From NCBI RefSeq assembly GCF_045310695.1, contig NZ_JBJIAA010000014.1, forward strand, positions 98,791-162,790: a stretch of 64,000 nucleotides of DNA, given 5' to 3'. A program made the translations under genes and the position numbers. The notes below the pieces were generated by a model, which saw only the letters and a program-made list of their open reading frames with translations, was not told the DNA's origin and ran no database searches. Numbering within the stretch: the first letter of the stretch is position 1; the number at the start of each line of letters is the position of its first letter. Source of the stretch: Clostridium_S neuense (GTDB taxonomy: Bacteria > Bacillota > Clostridia > Clostridiales > Clostridiaceae). Below are positions 44,887 to 54,628 of the stretch, in pieces.

Positions 44887-45393
44887 TTCAATAGGATTTT
44901 CTGGTCCCCTCAACTTCAACTCATAAAAAACAAGGTCAAGCCACTTTCCAAATTTAAAACCCGATTTTTCTATTGTTCCAGCATACTCAAAGCCAAGCTT
45001 TTTATGTAATTCTATGCTCCCCACATTTTCGGAATCAATTGCCCCTACCATAATTGCATAGCCAAGCTCATTAGCCTCCTTGATTAGCTCTTCCATTAAC
45101 TTTTTTCCAATTCCCTTTTTTCTATAAGCCTTATGTACATATACAGAATGTTCTAAAGAATACTTAAATGCAGGATAAGCTCTAAATTGCTCAAAGGTGG
45201 CAAAGCCAACAACCTTATTATTCTCCTCAAATACCAATACAGGCTGATTATTTTCCATTCTCTCGTGATACCACTGCCTTCTTTCTTCAATATCATGAGG
45301 TTTATATGCATATATTGCTGTAGTATTAAGTATTGCATCATTGTAAATCTCTAAAATAGCCGCCAAATCATTTTCTGTTGCCTTACGTATCAT
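44884..45393 (-). CDS. GNAT acetyltransferase, phosphinothricin acetyltransferase-like
   Basis: 169 residues. IRKATENDLAAILEIYNDAI and the acetyl-CoA motif HSVYVHKAYRKKGIGKKLME, then SENVGSIELHKKLGFEYAG and GFKFGKWLDLVFYEL, match the PAT/YncA group that acetylates phosphinothricin, methionine sulfoximine or related small amines. Complete; substrate is by similarity only. GGGGGC lies upstream. Confidence 0.9.
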   Translation of the reverse strand: MIRKATENDLAAILEIYNDAILNTTAIYAYKPHDIEERRQWYHERMENNQPVLVFEENNKVVGFATFEQFRAYPAFKYSLEHSVYVHKAYRKKGIGKKLMEELIKEANELGYAIMVGAIDSENVGSIELHKKLGFEYAGTIEKSGFKFGKWLDLVFYELKLRGPENPIE

Positions 45394-45426
45394 TTTTTAT
45401 AGCCCCCTAAAACTTTATTTTAAAAA

Positions 45427-45456
45427 ATTGCACAGACCTCATCTAGTCTGTGCAAT
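45427..45456 (-). terminator. Terminator after the ECF S-component gene
   Basis: ATTGCACAGAC (45427-45437) and GTCTGTGCAAT (45446-45456); on the minus strand followed by TTTTTTA. 13 bp after the stop. Confidence 0.85.
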
Positions 45457-45468
45457 ATATATATAATC

Positions 45469-46062
45469 TTAACTACGATTCCTTATCTTTTTTATTGCAA
45501 TTATAACTGGTACTACTATAACAACCGCAACAGCAGATTCTATAGAACCATTAAGCCCTGCAACACCAAATATAGCTTTTGCAGCACCGCTTACACTTAT
45601 TTTTACAGTTCTCGCATACTGCTGAGCATATAAAAAATAAATCATTGAAAGAACTCCAACAGTATTTGTAAGTGTTCCAACAACAGCAGTTATGCCAATT
45701 CTAAGTGGCTCATTACACTTTTTAAGCAGTACATAAGTATAGTAAGAAGTAATCCCTATAAGAATTCTTGGCAGAATTGCAACTAGTGGATTCATAAACG
45801 CAAAAGAAAGTACACTAGGAGTCATCATATTTTGGATCATGCTAAATATTCCAAACATAAGTCCTACTAAGATTCCAACAATTGGCCCCTCTATAATTGC
45901 ACCTATAATTACCGGAATATGCATAATAGTTGCATGAGCAATTGGAAATGGTATAAATCCATAACCAGTTAGTCCCAAAGTTACAGAAATTGCAGATAAC
46001 AGCCCAACGATAGTAAGTTGCCTTGTCTCAAATCTTCCCTTGGTCAATACAGTTTTATTCAA
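45469..46062 (-). CDS. ECF transporter S component (vitamin-type)
   Basis: 197 residues, six hydrophobic helices. LTIVGLLSAISVTLG, FPIAHATIMHIPVIIGAIIEGP and GLMFGIFSMIQN are typical of energy-coupling-factor substrate-binding subunits; pantothenate- or folate-type members look similar, and I cannot choose between them. TTG start with GGAGGG 5 nt upstream. The EcfAA'T energizing module is not in the window. I saw no recognisable riboswitch upstream. Confidence 0.85.
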   Translation of the reverse strand: MNKTVLTKGRFETRQLTIVGLLSAISVTLGLTGYGFIPFPIAHATIMHIPVIIGAIIEGPIVGILVGLMFGIFSMIQNMMTPSVLSFAFMNPLVAILPRILIGITSYYTYVLLKKCNEPLRIGITAVVGTLTNTVGVLSMIYFLYAQQYARTVKISVSGAAKAIFGVAGLNGSIESAVAVVIVVPVIIAIKKIRNRS

Positions 46063-46213
46063 TTTTTCCCTCCGTTCTTATTCCACTTAAGGATATAAGT
46101 CGAATAATATAAATTAATTTTTATTTAGGCTACAGTTTCCGAAGAATACTGTTTCCAAAGAAATTCAAAATTATTATATCATATTATTTAAGCTTTTTTA
46201 ATATAAAATAAAA

Positions 46214-46248
46214 AAAAAGATAGAACCTATATAAAGCTCTATCTTTTT
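46214..46248 (-). terminator. Terminator after the DUF4358-like lipoprotein gene
   Basis: AAAAAGATAGA (46214-46224) / TCTATCTTTTT (46238-46248) with T-rich flanks on both strands. Confidence 0.8.
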
Positions 46249-46256
46249 ATCTAATA

Positions 46257-46721
46257 TTATTGCTGAACTACTTCATTAAACTTTTTTTCTATATTTGATT
46301 TATCCTTTGAAATGACAAAAATTATAAAATTTTGTCTATCCTGGAGTAAGTCATTTTTAATTAATTTGTACTCCTTAGGCGAGCTTTTCTTAAACTTATC
46401 AGCTTGTTCATTTAACCTTTTTTCTATCTTGTATCTAAGTTCTCCTATACTGCTTAAATATTTAACTTTAAGGACTAAAATTTCTTCTGCATTATTCTTA
46501 GACTTTGATGTATACAAAACAAAATCCTGCAGTTCAACTTTATTTATTTTATATAACTTTTCAAGCTCTTTACTATCCCCTTTTTTCAAATTGGACATAT
46601 CACAACTAGTTTCAATTTGCTGATCTAGGTTTTTAACCGATACACTACCTTGATCTATGCAACCTGTAGTCACAAAAATTATTACAAATATAATGCTGAG
46701 TAACCTAAAAATCCTTCTCAA
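46257..46721 (-). CDS. DUF4358-like lipoprotein
   Basis: 154 residues. Signal peptide with lipobox VTTGC (lipidated Cys ~21). The mature part (LYKINKVELQDFVLYTSKSK, EEILVLKVKY, KLIKNDLLQDRQNFIIFVIS) follows the DUF4358 pattern known from clostridial lipoproteins. Probable TTG start with a weak GGGATG site. Function unknown. Confidence 0.75.
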   Translation of the reverse strand: MRRIFRLLSIIFVIIFVTTGCIDQGSVSVKNLDQQIETSCDMSNLKKGDSKELEKLYKINKVELQDFVLYTSKSKNNAEEILVLKVKYLSSIGELRYKIEKRLNEQADKFKKSSPKEYKLIKNDLLQDRQNFIIFVISKDKSNIEKKFNEVVQQ

Positions 46722-46789
46722 TTAAACATCCCAACCATTTCATATATTACTTAGTCAACCAAACAGCATACCACTCGTTACTTAAAATT

Positions 46790-48064
46790 TTAATGAGTTT
46801 TTTCTAAATCACTAATGTTAACACTTCTGCTATGTATTGTATGATCCCATTCCTTATTATCTCTATCTAAAATTGCCTGTATACAAATAGGTAACCAGGT
46901 TATTATATAGATTGGCATTATTATGTAATATACTAGCACTTTAAAATCAAATTTTTTTTCAACAATTAGTAAAATAGGTGTGTAAAGATAAATTGCTATA
47001 CCCACTAAAGATATTAATATAGCAAACAAATTAAAGTTTCCAGTAATCAATGCCTTATTATAATGGTATACATAATTGTAAGATTCTATAATGAGCTTAA
47101 TTACACTTACAACTGTAGTTACACCAAAAATAATAAACAAAATAGGTTGAATAGTATAAATAGCACAATCTATTGCTGTAAGACTTCTCTTCTTAATACC
47201 TTGCTTTATAAGCTTAAAGAAATACCTACTACTTACATCTACAAACCCCTGCATCCATCTCTTTCTTTGCCTCCAAGATTGCATCAAAGTAAGAGGCTTC
47301 TCATCGTAAACAATTGCGTCATAAGCAAAATCAACTTTGTAGCCATTAGATACTAATTTACAAGTAAACTCTACATCCTCTGTTAAACAAGTTGCTCCCC
47401 ATCCTAGCTTCTTAAGTATTTCAGTATCTATACAGCAACCGGTACCTCCAAGCTGAGCAGAAATTCCCATGTTATCTCTTGAAAGCTGAGCCATTCTGTT
47501 GTTTGCCCAGAAGGTTATAGAATAGCTTCCTGTGATCCAGGTATCTTTGGGATTTTTACTATCTAGGTAGCCTTGAATTACTTTACAGCCTTCGCAAAGC
47601 TTTTTATTCATTTCTTTTAAGAAATTTTTAGAAACAAGATTATCTGCATCAAAAATACAAACTGCATCGTATTTCTTATCCATATGAAATATTTTATCAA
47701 ACATCCACTCTAATGCATAACCTTTTCCTTTTTTCTTATCATTAAATCTTTCATGAACTAACGCTCCAGCCTCTGTTGCCATTTGTGCTGTTTTATCAGT
47801 ACAATTATCTGCAATTACAAATGTATCATATAATTCCTTAGGATAATCCAGATTATTGAAACTAACCAATATATCTTTAATAACCACCTCTTCATTATGA
47901 GCGGCTACTATTAATGCAAATCTTTTTTCAGGTTTTATGACATTTGGGCCCTTTTTTCTGTATAGTCCAAACAATGAAACAATCACGTAATATACTGAAA
48001 AAACCAAAGCAAAATTCGTCAATGTATTTGAAAGAAAGATCACTACGTTTTGGAATTCTTTCAT
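46790..48064 (-). CDS. Membrane glycosyltransferase family 2
   Basis: 424 residues. One N-terminal helix, a GT2 domain (ALIVAAHNEEVVIKDIL, VIADNCTDKTA, DxD in CIFDADNLV, LTEDVEFTCKL, QRKRWMQG acceptor motif) and three to four C-terminal helices. The QxxRW motif marks processive-type enzymes, e.g. poly-GlcNAc, hyaluronan or cellulose synthase relatives. The polymer is not predictable. AAGGAGG upstream. A stand-alone gene. Confidence 0.92.
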   Translation of the reverse strand: MKEFQNVVIFLSNTLTNFALVFSVYYVIVSLFGLYRKKGPNVIKPEKRFALIVAAHNEEVVIKDILVSFNNLDYPKELYDTFVIADNCTDKTAQMATEAGALVHERFNDKKKGKGYALEWMFDKIFHMDKKYDAVCIFDADNLVSKNFLKEMNKKLCEGCKVIQGYLDSKNPKDTWITGSYSITFWANNRMAQLSRDNMGISAQLGGTGCCIDTEILKKLGWGATCLTEDVEFTCKLVSNGYKVDFAYDAIVYDEKPLTLMQSWRQRKRWMQGFVDVSSRYFFKLIKQGIKKRSLTAIDCAIYTIQPILFIIFGVTTVVSVIKLIIESYNYVYHYNKALITGNFNLFAILISLVGIAIYLYTPILLIVEKKFDFKVLVYYIIMPIYIITWLPICIQAILDRDNKEWDHTIHSRSVNISDLEKTH

Positions 48065-48216
48065 TATTAGCCTCCTTAAATAAATTTTAAGTTTTCAAGT
48101 AACATAAACTATGTAAAATATTAATATCTCTAAGTATAATCTTAACATTATAATTATATATGTCTTATTGTTAAACGTCAAATAGACATTTAACAAATTT
48201 GTTACATTAATATTAA

Positions 48217-49011
48217 TTAAATCTTGAAAATTAAAACCTTATTTTGAAGTGATTCTAGCTTACTGTTGCTTAAAACAGCCAAATTTCCATTATTTAGATA
48301 TGATGCCCTTATAAACACATCCTTATCCTCACAGTTTACTAATTTTTCATTATTATTTCCAATTATTTTTATATAATCCCCATAGACAAGTCCTATATTT
48401 TTTCCATCAGATATAAAATCAGTTATTCCATACATACTTTTAATATCTATTTTTTCATAACTACCATCTAAATTGTACACAAAAAATTCATCATTATTTT
48501 CTTGTACAATTGCCTTATAAGCCTTAGGAAAAATATCAATTACATTTTTAAAGCTAATGTAACTGCAAAATCTATAAAATGCTGGATATAATCCCATGAC
48601 CGCCTCCTCCTTAATGATTTCTAAACGATTTCTAGAAAAATCAACCTTACAAAAAACCATATTATATGAATCAAGTATTACAATATCATTCTCCCATAAA
48701 TAAATTTCAGAAAAAAGTACGTCTTTTAGTCCATTTTCAATAAATATAGTTTTAACTTCATAATTATTAAGATTGATATGTACAAAACATTCATTTCCTG
48801 GACAAAATAAAAGCATCTCATTGTTTTTTTCATTAACGTAAGAATACTGTATAATAATATCTTTAAAAATGTTTAGTTTTTTGATTAGTTTTAGATTGTT
48901 ATCTAATATTTCAATACCTTCGTATCCATCGTTAATTATAATTTTATCTAATACAGTTTCCATAAAATATACATCTTTTTCTTTAATTATCTCCATATAT
49001 TTCTCATTCAT
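48217..49011 (-). CDS. Hypothetical soluble protein with propeller-like repeats
   Basis: 264 residues, no signal peptide or membrane segment. A series of short beta-strand pairs (GIEILDNNLKLIKKLN, MLLFCPGNECFVHINLNNYE, FFVYNLDGSYEKIDIKSM, LAVLSNSKLESLQNKVLIF) suggests WD/kelch-like blades, but no family is recognised. GGGGG site upstream. It lies between the GT2 gene and cca with its own spacing on both sides. Confidence 0.7.
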   Translation of the reverse strand: MNEKYMEIIKEKDVYFMETVLDKIIINDGYEGIEILDNNLKLIKKLNIFKDIIIQYSYVNEKNNEMLLFCPGNECFVHINLNNYEVKTIFIENGLKDVLFSEIYLWENDIVILDSYNMVFCKVDFSRNRLEIIKEEAVMGLYPAFYRFCSYISFKNVIDIFPKAYKAIVQENNDEFFVYNLDGSYEKIDIKSMYGITDFISDGKNIGLVYGDYIKIIGNNNEKLVNCEDKDVFIRASYLNNGNLAVLSNSKLESLQNKVLIFKI

Positions 49012-49085
49012 AAATACAACCCCCTAAATGCTGTAAAAATAGTAATCCTTACATTTATTATATTTATCGTCTATTAATTAAAATT

Positions 49086-50429
49086 CTAAAAATTATTTAA
49101 CTTATTTTTAGCAGCTTCTAGTAAGTTTCTTTTATCATTACTTTGGGGATTCTCAATAACTATTTCAAGTAAATAATTAAGCATTTTGCCTATAAGTCTT
49201 CCATCCTTTATTCCAATGTTCATTAAATCGCGACCGTTTACTGCTAGATCCTTTAATTTAAAACAATTACCTTCATCAATGATTTTTTTAAATATTTCTC
49301 TTGCAATATTGATTTTTTCCTGACGTTTTTCATAGTACTCTGGATTTTGTGCTTTTATATCTGCTTCTTTTACCTTGAGTAAATAAGCAAAGTTTTCCTC
49401 ACCTATTTTGCTCAAAACCTTTCTAACCTGTTTTGCATTGTTTAATTCATAATCATGAAACCTTACAAGTACTTTTACCCTTTCTATTGAAGCATTATCA
49501 TATTTTAATCTTTTCATTATGTCTTCTGTCATAAAAAAAGACTTTTCTGGATGACCATAGAAGTGATCTATGCCTCTTTCATCGGTAGTTTTACATGGAG
49601 GCTTTCCAATATCGTGAAAAAGCATAGTAAGTCTAAGTACTAAATTTTTTTCTACATGCTTTAAGGAATTTTCTATATGAACTCCTACATTATAAATATG
49701 GTTTGGATTGTTCTGTTCACATTTAAAACACCTTGAATATTCTGGGATTATATAATCCAGCAGCTTATAATCATATAATTTTGCTATATAATCTGGATTG
49801 TCCGACATCAAAATTTTATTTATTTCAATTTGTATTCTCTCTACAGACACATTCTTAATTCTGTCACATTTTGCCTTAATTGCTTCTGCTGTTTTTTCTT
49901 CAATTTGAAACCCTAACTGTGCTGAAAATCTAATTGCTCTAAGCATCCTAAGTGCATCTTCATCAAATCTTTTGCTTGGAGCTCCTACACATTTTACCAT
50001 CTTATTATTTAAGTCCTCATACCCATTAAAATAATCCATGAGTCCAGCTTTTTCATTGTAAGCCATGGAGTTTATAGTAAAATCCCTTCTTGATAAATCC
50101 TCCTTTAGGTCATCTGTGAATTCAACATTATCAGGATGCCTTCCATCAGAATATTCTCCATCTATTCTAAAGGTTGTAATTTCATATCCATTGTCTTTAA
50201 GCCTCAAGGTTACAGTTCCATGCTTAAGTCCTGTAGGAATCACCTTATGTCCTTTACTCTCAAATATTTTTATCATATCCGCTGGTTTTGCTGAGGTTGC
50301 TATATCCCAATCATTTGGCTCCTTTAAAAGCAAACTATCTCTTACACATCCACCAACAACATAAGCTTTAAATCCATTCTTCTCAAGCACCTTTATAATA
50401 TAACTAGGCTCCTCGGGTACTTTTATCAT
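49086..50429 (-). CDS. cca: CCA tRNA nucleotidyltransferase with HD domain
   Basis: 447 residues. Nucleotidyltransferase head with GGCVRDSLL and DWDIAT (catalytic acidic pair), DFTINSMAYN, then the RNA- and ATP-binding neck (FDEDALRMLRAIRFSAQLGF) and an HD phosphohydrolase domain (LFHDIGKP ~270). It adds or repairs the 3' CCA of tRNAs in the cytoplasm. Whether it makes whole CCA or only part cannot be seen here. Single gene. Confidence 0.95.
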   Translation of the reverse strand: MIKVPEEPSYIIKVLEKNGFKAYVVGGCVRDSLLLKEPNDWDIATSAKPADMIKIFESKGHKVIPTGLKHGTVTLRLKDNGYEITTFRIDGEYSDGRHPDNVEFTDDLKEDLSRRDFTINSMAYNEKAGLMDYFNGYEDLNNKMVKCVGAPSKRFDEDALRMLRAIRFSAQLGFQIEEKTAEAIKAKCDRIKNVSVERIQIEINKILMSDNPDYIAKLYDYKLLDYIIPEYSRCFKCEQNNPNHIYNVGVHIENSLKHVEKNLVLRLTMLFHDIGKPPCKTTDERGIDHFYGHPEKSFFMTEDIMKRLKYDNASIERVKVLVRFHDYELNNAKQVRKVLSKIGEENFAYLLKVKEADIKAQNPEYYEKRQEKINIAREIFKKIIDEGNCFKLKDLAVNGRDLMNIGIKDGRLIGKMLNYLLEIVIENPQSNDKRNLLEAAKNKLNNF

Positions 50430-50538
50430 ATAAAAACCACCTACTTACTACATATATTAATTATAATTTTACCACAATTAGATTTACCTTACATTCTACA
50501 ACTATTTTTAACTTATTTAAAGCTTTTTATAGCCACAA

Positions 50539-50570
50539 AAATGCGCAGAATATCGACATTCTACGCATTT
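50539..50570 (-). terminator. Terminator after the amino-acid binding-protein gene
   Basis: AAATGCG-CAGAAT and ATTCT-ACGCATTT arms, with TTTTTGTGG following on the minus strand. Confidence 0.8.
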
Positions 50571-50581
50571 AAAAATTCTAT

Positions 50582-51382
50582 TTAATTATCACCCTTTGTT
50601 ACATCATATCCAAACCATTTATTTGATATTCTGGTTATGGTTCCATCCTTTTTAAGTTCATCGTATGCCTTTTGATAAGCATCCTTTAAAGCCTTATCAT
50701 TTTTTCTAAAAGCAGCTCCTATTGGCTCTTTACCTAAATATTTTTCTACCTTTTTAAATTTTCCAGGATTTTTAACCATGTAATAATCACCAACCATTGG
50801 GTCAGCAACTACTGCTGCAATTCTGCCGTTTTGAAGGTCTAAGAAAGCATCTGTTGTAGCCTCATATTTCTTTACATCCTTAAGTCCTGAAAGCTTGCTT
50901 AAAGCATCCTGTGAAGTTGTTCCCGCCTGACAGCCTACAACCTTTCCTTTAAGATCATCTCCACTTTTTATTGAATTGTCACCACTTTTCAAAAATATAG
51001 CACAGCCTCCATTTATATAAGGCTCTGAAAAAAGCATCTTTTTCTTTCTATCTTCAGTTATACTTACAGTTGATTGTACAACATCAAACTTTTTAGAATT
51101 AAGTGCTAAAAATATACCATCGTAAGCATTTGTAACTATTTTAAGCTTAACTCCCATTTTTTTAGCTACTTCGTTTGCAACATCAATATCAAAGCCGGCT
51201 ATTTTGTTATCCTTGTCTCTAAATTCCATAGGAGGATAATCATCTGAAAGTCCTACCTTTAGAACTCCCTCCTTTTTAACGTTGTCTAAAGAATTGTCCT
51301 TACTGCTGCTAGTACTAGAACACCCCGCAAAAATTGATATACAAAGCATTAAAGCCATTATTATTGATAATTTCTTTTTCAT
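50582..51382 (-). CDS. Polar amino-acid ABC transporter substrate-binding lipoprotein
   Basis: 266 residues. Lipobox IFAGC, then SBP_bac_3 fold: GVLKVGLSDDYPPMEFRDKD, GFDIDVANEVAKKMG, QSTVSITEDRKKKMLFSEPY, DLKGKVVGCQAGTT. It captures a polar amino acid outside the cell. No permease or ATPase is adjacent; the orphan pair at 28482-29907 is of the matching class and could be its partner. Confidence 0.93.
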   Translation of the reverse strand: MKKKLSIIMALMLCISIFAGCSSTSSSKDNSLDNVKKEGVLKVGLSDDYPPMEFRDKDNKIAGFDIDVANEVAKKMGVKLKIVTNAYDGIFLALNSKKFDVVQSTVSITEDRKKKMLFSEPYINGGCAIFLKSGDNSIKSGDDLKGKVVGCQAGTTSQDALSKLSGLKDVKKYEATTDAFLDLQNGRIAAVVADPMVGDYYMVKNPGKFKKVEKYLGKEPIGAAFRKNDKALKDAYQKAYDELKKDGTITRISNKWFGYDVTKGDN

Positions 51383-51540
51383 TATACTGCACCCCTAACT
51401 TAGAATATATACACGCCTATATTTAAATAAAAAATTTATATATGATGCTTCCATCAAAAGACAACCTACCTATATTGTCCTTTGCGTTCATGTATATTTA
51501 TAAATATTTTAGCATATTAATTCAGATAATTCAATACCAT

Positions 51541-51568
51541 AAAAAAAGATGCTAATTAAAGCATCCTT
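51541..51568 (-). terminator. Terminator after trpS
   Basis: AAAGATGC / GCATCCTTT stem with T-run (TTTTTTT) on the minus strand, directly after the trpS stop. Confidence 0.8.
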
Positions 51569-51570
51569 TT

Positions 51571-52587
51571 CTATTCAAAATATTCTATTCCAATAGCTTC
51601 ACGAACTTCTCTTAGGGTGCTGCTAGCTACTTCCCTAGCTTTAGCACTTCCATCCTTTAGCATTTTATATACTGCTGGAATATCCTTTTCAAATTCTTTT
51701 CTTCTATTTCTTATAGGTTCTAATTGTGCCTGTAAAACCTCATTTAAATACTTTTTAACTTTAACATCTCCAAGTCCGCCTCGTTTGTAGTGTTCCTTCA
51801 TTTCATTTATGGTTTCTTTATCTTCACCAAAAGCATCTAAATAAATGAATACAGGATTATTTTCAACTTCACCTGGATCTTCTACCCTTAAATGATTAGG
51901 ATCCGTAAACATACTCATGACTTTCTTTTTTACTACATCTGGTTCATCACTTAAGTATATACAGTTTCCTATAGATTTACTCATTTTAGCTTTTCCATCA
52001 GTACCCGGAAGTCTTGCACAAGTTGAATCTGGAAGCATTACATTTGGCTCTACTAGAACTTCTTTTCCGTAAATAGTATTAAAGCTTCTTACAATTTCTC
52101 TTGTTTGTTCAATCATAGGAAGCTGATCTTCACCGACAGGTACAACTGATGCCTTAAATGCAGTAATATCAGCTGCTTGACTTACTGGATAAATGAAGAA
52201 ACCTGCTGGAATGCTTTTGCCAAATTCCTTTTGTCTTATCTCTTCTTTAACTGTAGGGTTACGTTCAATTCTAGCTACAGTTACTATATTTAAATAATGC
52301 ACAGTAAGCTCTGCTAGTTCTGGTATTTGTGACTGCACAAGTATAGTTGATTTTACTGGATCTATTCCAACTGCTAAATAATCAAGTGCAACCTGAATAA
52401 GACTATTTCTAATTTTTTCTGGATCTCTTGCATTGTCTGTGAGTGCCTGCTGATCTGCTATCATTATGTAGCTTTCATAAAGTCCAGAATTTTGAAGTTT
52501 AACTCTATTTTTTAAGGAACCAACATAATGTCCCAAATGTAACTTTCCAGTTGGTCTATCGCCTGTTAATATTATCTTTTTTTCCAT
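51571..52587 (-). CDS. trpS: Tryptophanyl-tRNA synthetase
   Basis: 338 residues, class I synthetase of normal bacterial length. HIGH motif as HLGH (TGKLHLGHYVGSL) and KMSKS (KAKMSKSIGN) intact. Charges tRNA-Trp. GAGGAG 9 nt upstream. No T-box leader fits in the 90 bp before it. Confidence 0.97.
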   Translation of the reverse strand: MEKKIILTGDRPTGKLHLGHYVGSLKNRVKLQNSGLYESYIMIADQQALTDNARDPEKIRNSLIQVALDYLAVGIDPVKSTILVQSQIPELAELTVHYLNIVTVARIERNPTVKEEIRQKEFGKSIPAGFFIYPVSQAADITAFKASVVPVGEDQLPMIEQTREIVRSFNTIYGKEVLVEPNVMLPDSTCARLPGTDGKAKMSKSIGNCIYLSDEPDVVKKKVMSMFTDPNHLRVEDPGEVENNPVFIYLDAFGEDKETINEMKEHYKRGGLGDVKVKKYLNEVLQAQLEPIRNRRKEFEKDIPAVYKMLKDGSAKAREVASSTLREVREAIGIEYFE

Positions 52588-52677
52588 ATTAATTTACTCC
52601 TCAATATAAATTAAAATCTGCATAAATCTATTGAATATAGGATACCTCAGCTTTTGCCAAAAAGTCAAGGCGATAGA

Positions 52678-54441
52678 CTATAATTTGAAGCCTTCCGTTA
52701 TTGCCTTCAAATTCCTTGACATCTCTGATAATTTTCCTGTAGCCTTTTCTACTTTATTCATAGTTGAAAGTTGGTTTTGTATACTTAAATTTATATCTTC
52801 TGTGCCATGGGCTATTTCACTTGCTCCATCAGCTACATCACTAATAACCTTCTCCATCTCCTTAGAACTCTTCGCCTGCTTGTCATTGTCACTGTTTATC
52901 TGTTCTATCTCATCTACAATACTTTGGATATTTAATATTATACCCTTTATACTTTCTTTTACCTCAGATGCCTTTGAAACACCGTTTGATACCTTCTCAT
53001 CAACTTGTTCTACCAAACTAACAGCATTAGATGATTTTAGCTGATTTTCATTTATTAGCTCTGCTATTTGAGCCGCAGCACTATTGCTTTCATCTGCCAA
53101 TTTTCTAATTTCATCTGCCACTACGCTAAAGCCTTTACCAGCTTCCCCCGCACGAGCTGCCTCTATAGCAGCATTTAAAGCCAGCATATTTGTCTGCTCC
53201 GATATTGAAGTTATCATTTTTACTATATCTCCTATTTTTTTAGAAGATTTATCAAGGTCATCTATCATAGTTGATACTTCATTTGAAGCAGCTGCTATAT
53301 CAGTTATAGAGGATACTACCTGAGATATTTTTTCTGCTCCTTCTTCTGCTGAATGTTTTGCCGCTTTACTATTTAATGCGGTATTTTTAGTTGCTTTAGA
53401 AGTTGATTCTGAAAACTCTGCTGCTTCTGTAAGCGCCGCTGTAGTTTCCTCCGCTGCCGCTGCTGTATCCGAAGTACTAGAAACAATTTGTGATACTGTT
53501 GTTGAAATATCATTTAGTGATCTTGTACTTGTTGAAGTTACCTTACTCATATCTTCACTTAAATCTGTTATTGTTTTAGCTGAGGAGGATACCTCTGTAA
53601 TTATGGCATGAAGTTTATCCATAAATAAATCAAAATTGCAGCTTAATTCACCTATCTCATCCTTGCTATGATACTCTATTCTCTGAGTTAAATCACCATC
53701 ATTTTCGGATATCTCCTTTAATTTTAAAGTAACCTTTTTAACAGGCATTACAATTTCTCTTATTATGATACCGGATAAAACTAATCCTATAGCTACACTT
53801 ATTACTAGTATTATTATTATTTCTACAATAGTCCTTGTAAAAAGCTTTTGACTTTCCTTATAAGTTACATTTGCAGCCTTAACATGCTCATTTACAATTT
53901 TATCGAAGTCTGAAACCAATGTATTTTTTATCTTATCAAAATTTTGAACATCGCTTCTGTCACCCTTATTTCCTTTAGGCGGTGTAGTACCGTTCCCCTT
54001 ATTTTGATTTTGAAGCGTCTTCATTTCTTCTACTGCTTTTATGTACGTATCCTTAGCTGTTAAAAACTTGCTATAATCACTTAGCAAATTCTTAAATTCA
54101 GTAGTATTTTTATATTCAGGGTTGTTTTTATACTGAGATATTTTATTATTTAAAACTTTTACACGAGCCTCTATATCACTCTTTATAGTTGCCGTTGATG
54201 TCGTAGTATCCTCTGTATCCATTAATAAACTTCCCTTTGTTCTTATGTATTCAATATCCGACTTTATATCTTCCAGGCTTATTATTGGATTCATTCTTGA
54301 GTTATTTAGCTCTTTAATTTGAGAATTGACTTTGTACACCTGCATTACTGAAGTTCCTCCAATTACCAGCAAAAATATGAGAAAGCTCAATGAAAGCAGC
54401 CCAATTTTCTTTGTAAGCCTTAGATTCCTAAAAAATGTCAT
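52678..54441 (-). CDS. Methyl-accepting chemotaxis protein
   Basis: About 587 residues from MTFFRNLRLT (GAGGGAG upstream). Helix 1 at ~13-33, periplasm-side four-helix-bundle sensor (4HB_MCP) of ~150 residues with a Gly/Pro/Lys-rich insert (NKGNGTTPPKGNKGD), helix 2 at ~180-200, HAMP, then the long signalling coiled coil whose hairpin tip contains IEAARAGEAGKGFSVVADEI. Ligand unknown. Monocistronic. Confidence 0.95.
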   Translation of the reverse strand: MTFFRNLRLTKKIGLLSLSFLIFLLVIGGTSVMQVYKVNSQIKELNNSRMNPIISLEDIKSDIEYIRTKGSLLMDTEDTTTSTATIKSDIEARVKVLNNKISQYKNNPEYKNTTEFKNLLSDYSKFLTAKDTYIKAVEEMKTLQNQNKGNGTTPPKGNKGDRSDVQNFDKIKNTLVSDFDKIVNEHVKAANVTYKESQKLFTRTIVEIIIILVISVAIGLVLSGIIIREIVMPVKKVTLKLKEISENDGDLTQRIEYHSKDEIGELSCNFDLFMDKLHAIITEVSSSAKTITDLSEDMSKVTSTSTRSLNDISTTVSQIVSSTSDTAAAAEETTAALTEAAEFSESTSKATKNTALNSKAAKHSAEEGAEKISQVVSSITDIAAASNEVSTMIDDLDKSSKKIGDIVKMITSISEQTNMLALNAAIEAARAGEAGKGFSVVADEIRKLADESNSAAAQIAELINENQLKSSNAVSLVEQVDEKVSNGVSKASEVKESIKGIILNIQSIVDEIEQINSDNDKQAKSSKEMEKVISDVADGASEIAHGTEDINLSIQNQLSTMNKVEKATGKLSEMSRNLKAITEGFKL

Positions 54442-54567
54442 ACACACCACTCCCTCTTTTGTTTTCAAAATTATATATTTATTATATGTAATGAATATAT
54501 CATACTAGCTGAAGCTAAATCCCATTAACTTTGTGGCAAAATTGAAGCAAATTAAATTGCACAAAAA

Positions 54568-54593
54568 AAGTACCGGATATTAATCCCGTACTT
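54568..54593 (-). terminator. Terminator after the 124-residue membrane protein gene
   Basis: AAGTACCGG / CCCGTACTT arms with one mismatch and a TTTTTTTGTG run on the minus strand. Confidence 0.75.
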
Positions 54594-54628
54594 CCTCATT
54601 CATATATTAAAACGCTCTTATAGCCTGT

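Noticed and set aside
46063..46180. Riboswitch upstream of the ECF S-component gene
   Set aside because: A short ACAGT/ACTGT hairpin is present, but no known vitamin riboswitch core could be recognised.
52588..52677. T-box leader upstream of trpS
   Set aside because: Only 90 bp separate trpS from the neighbouring MCP gene; no T-box consensus or antiterminator is visible.
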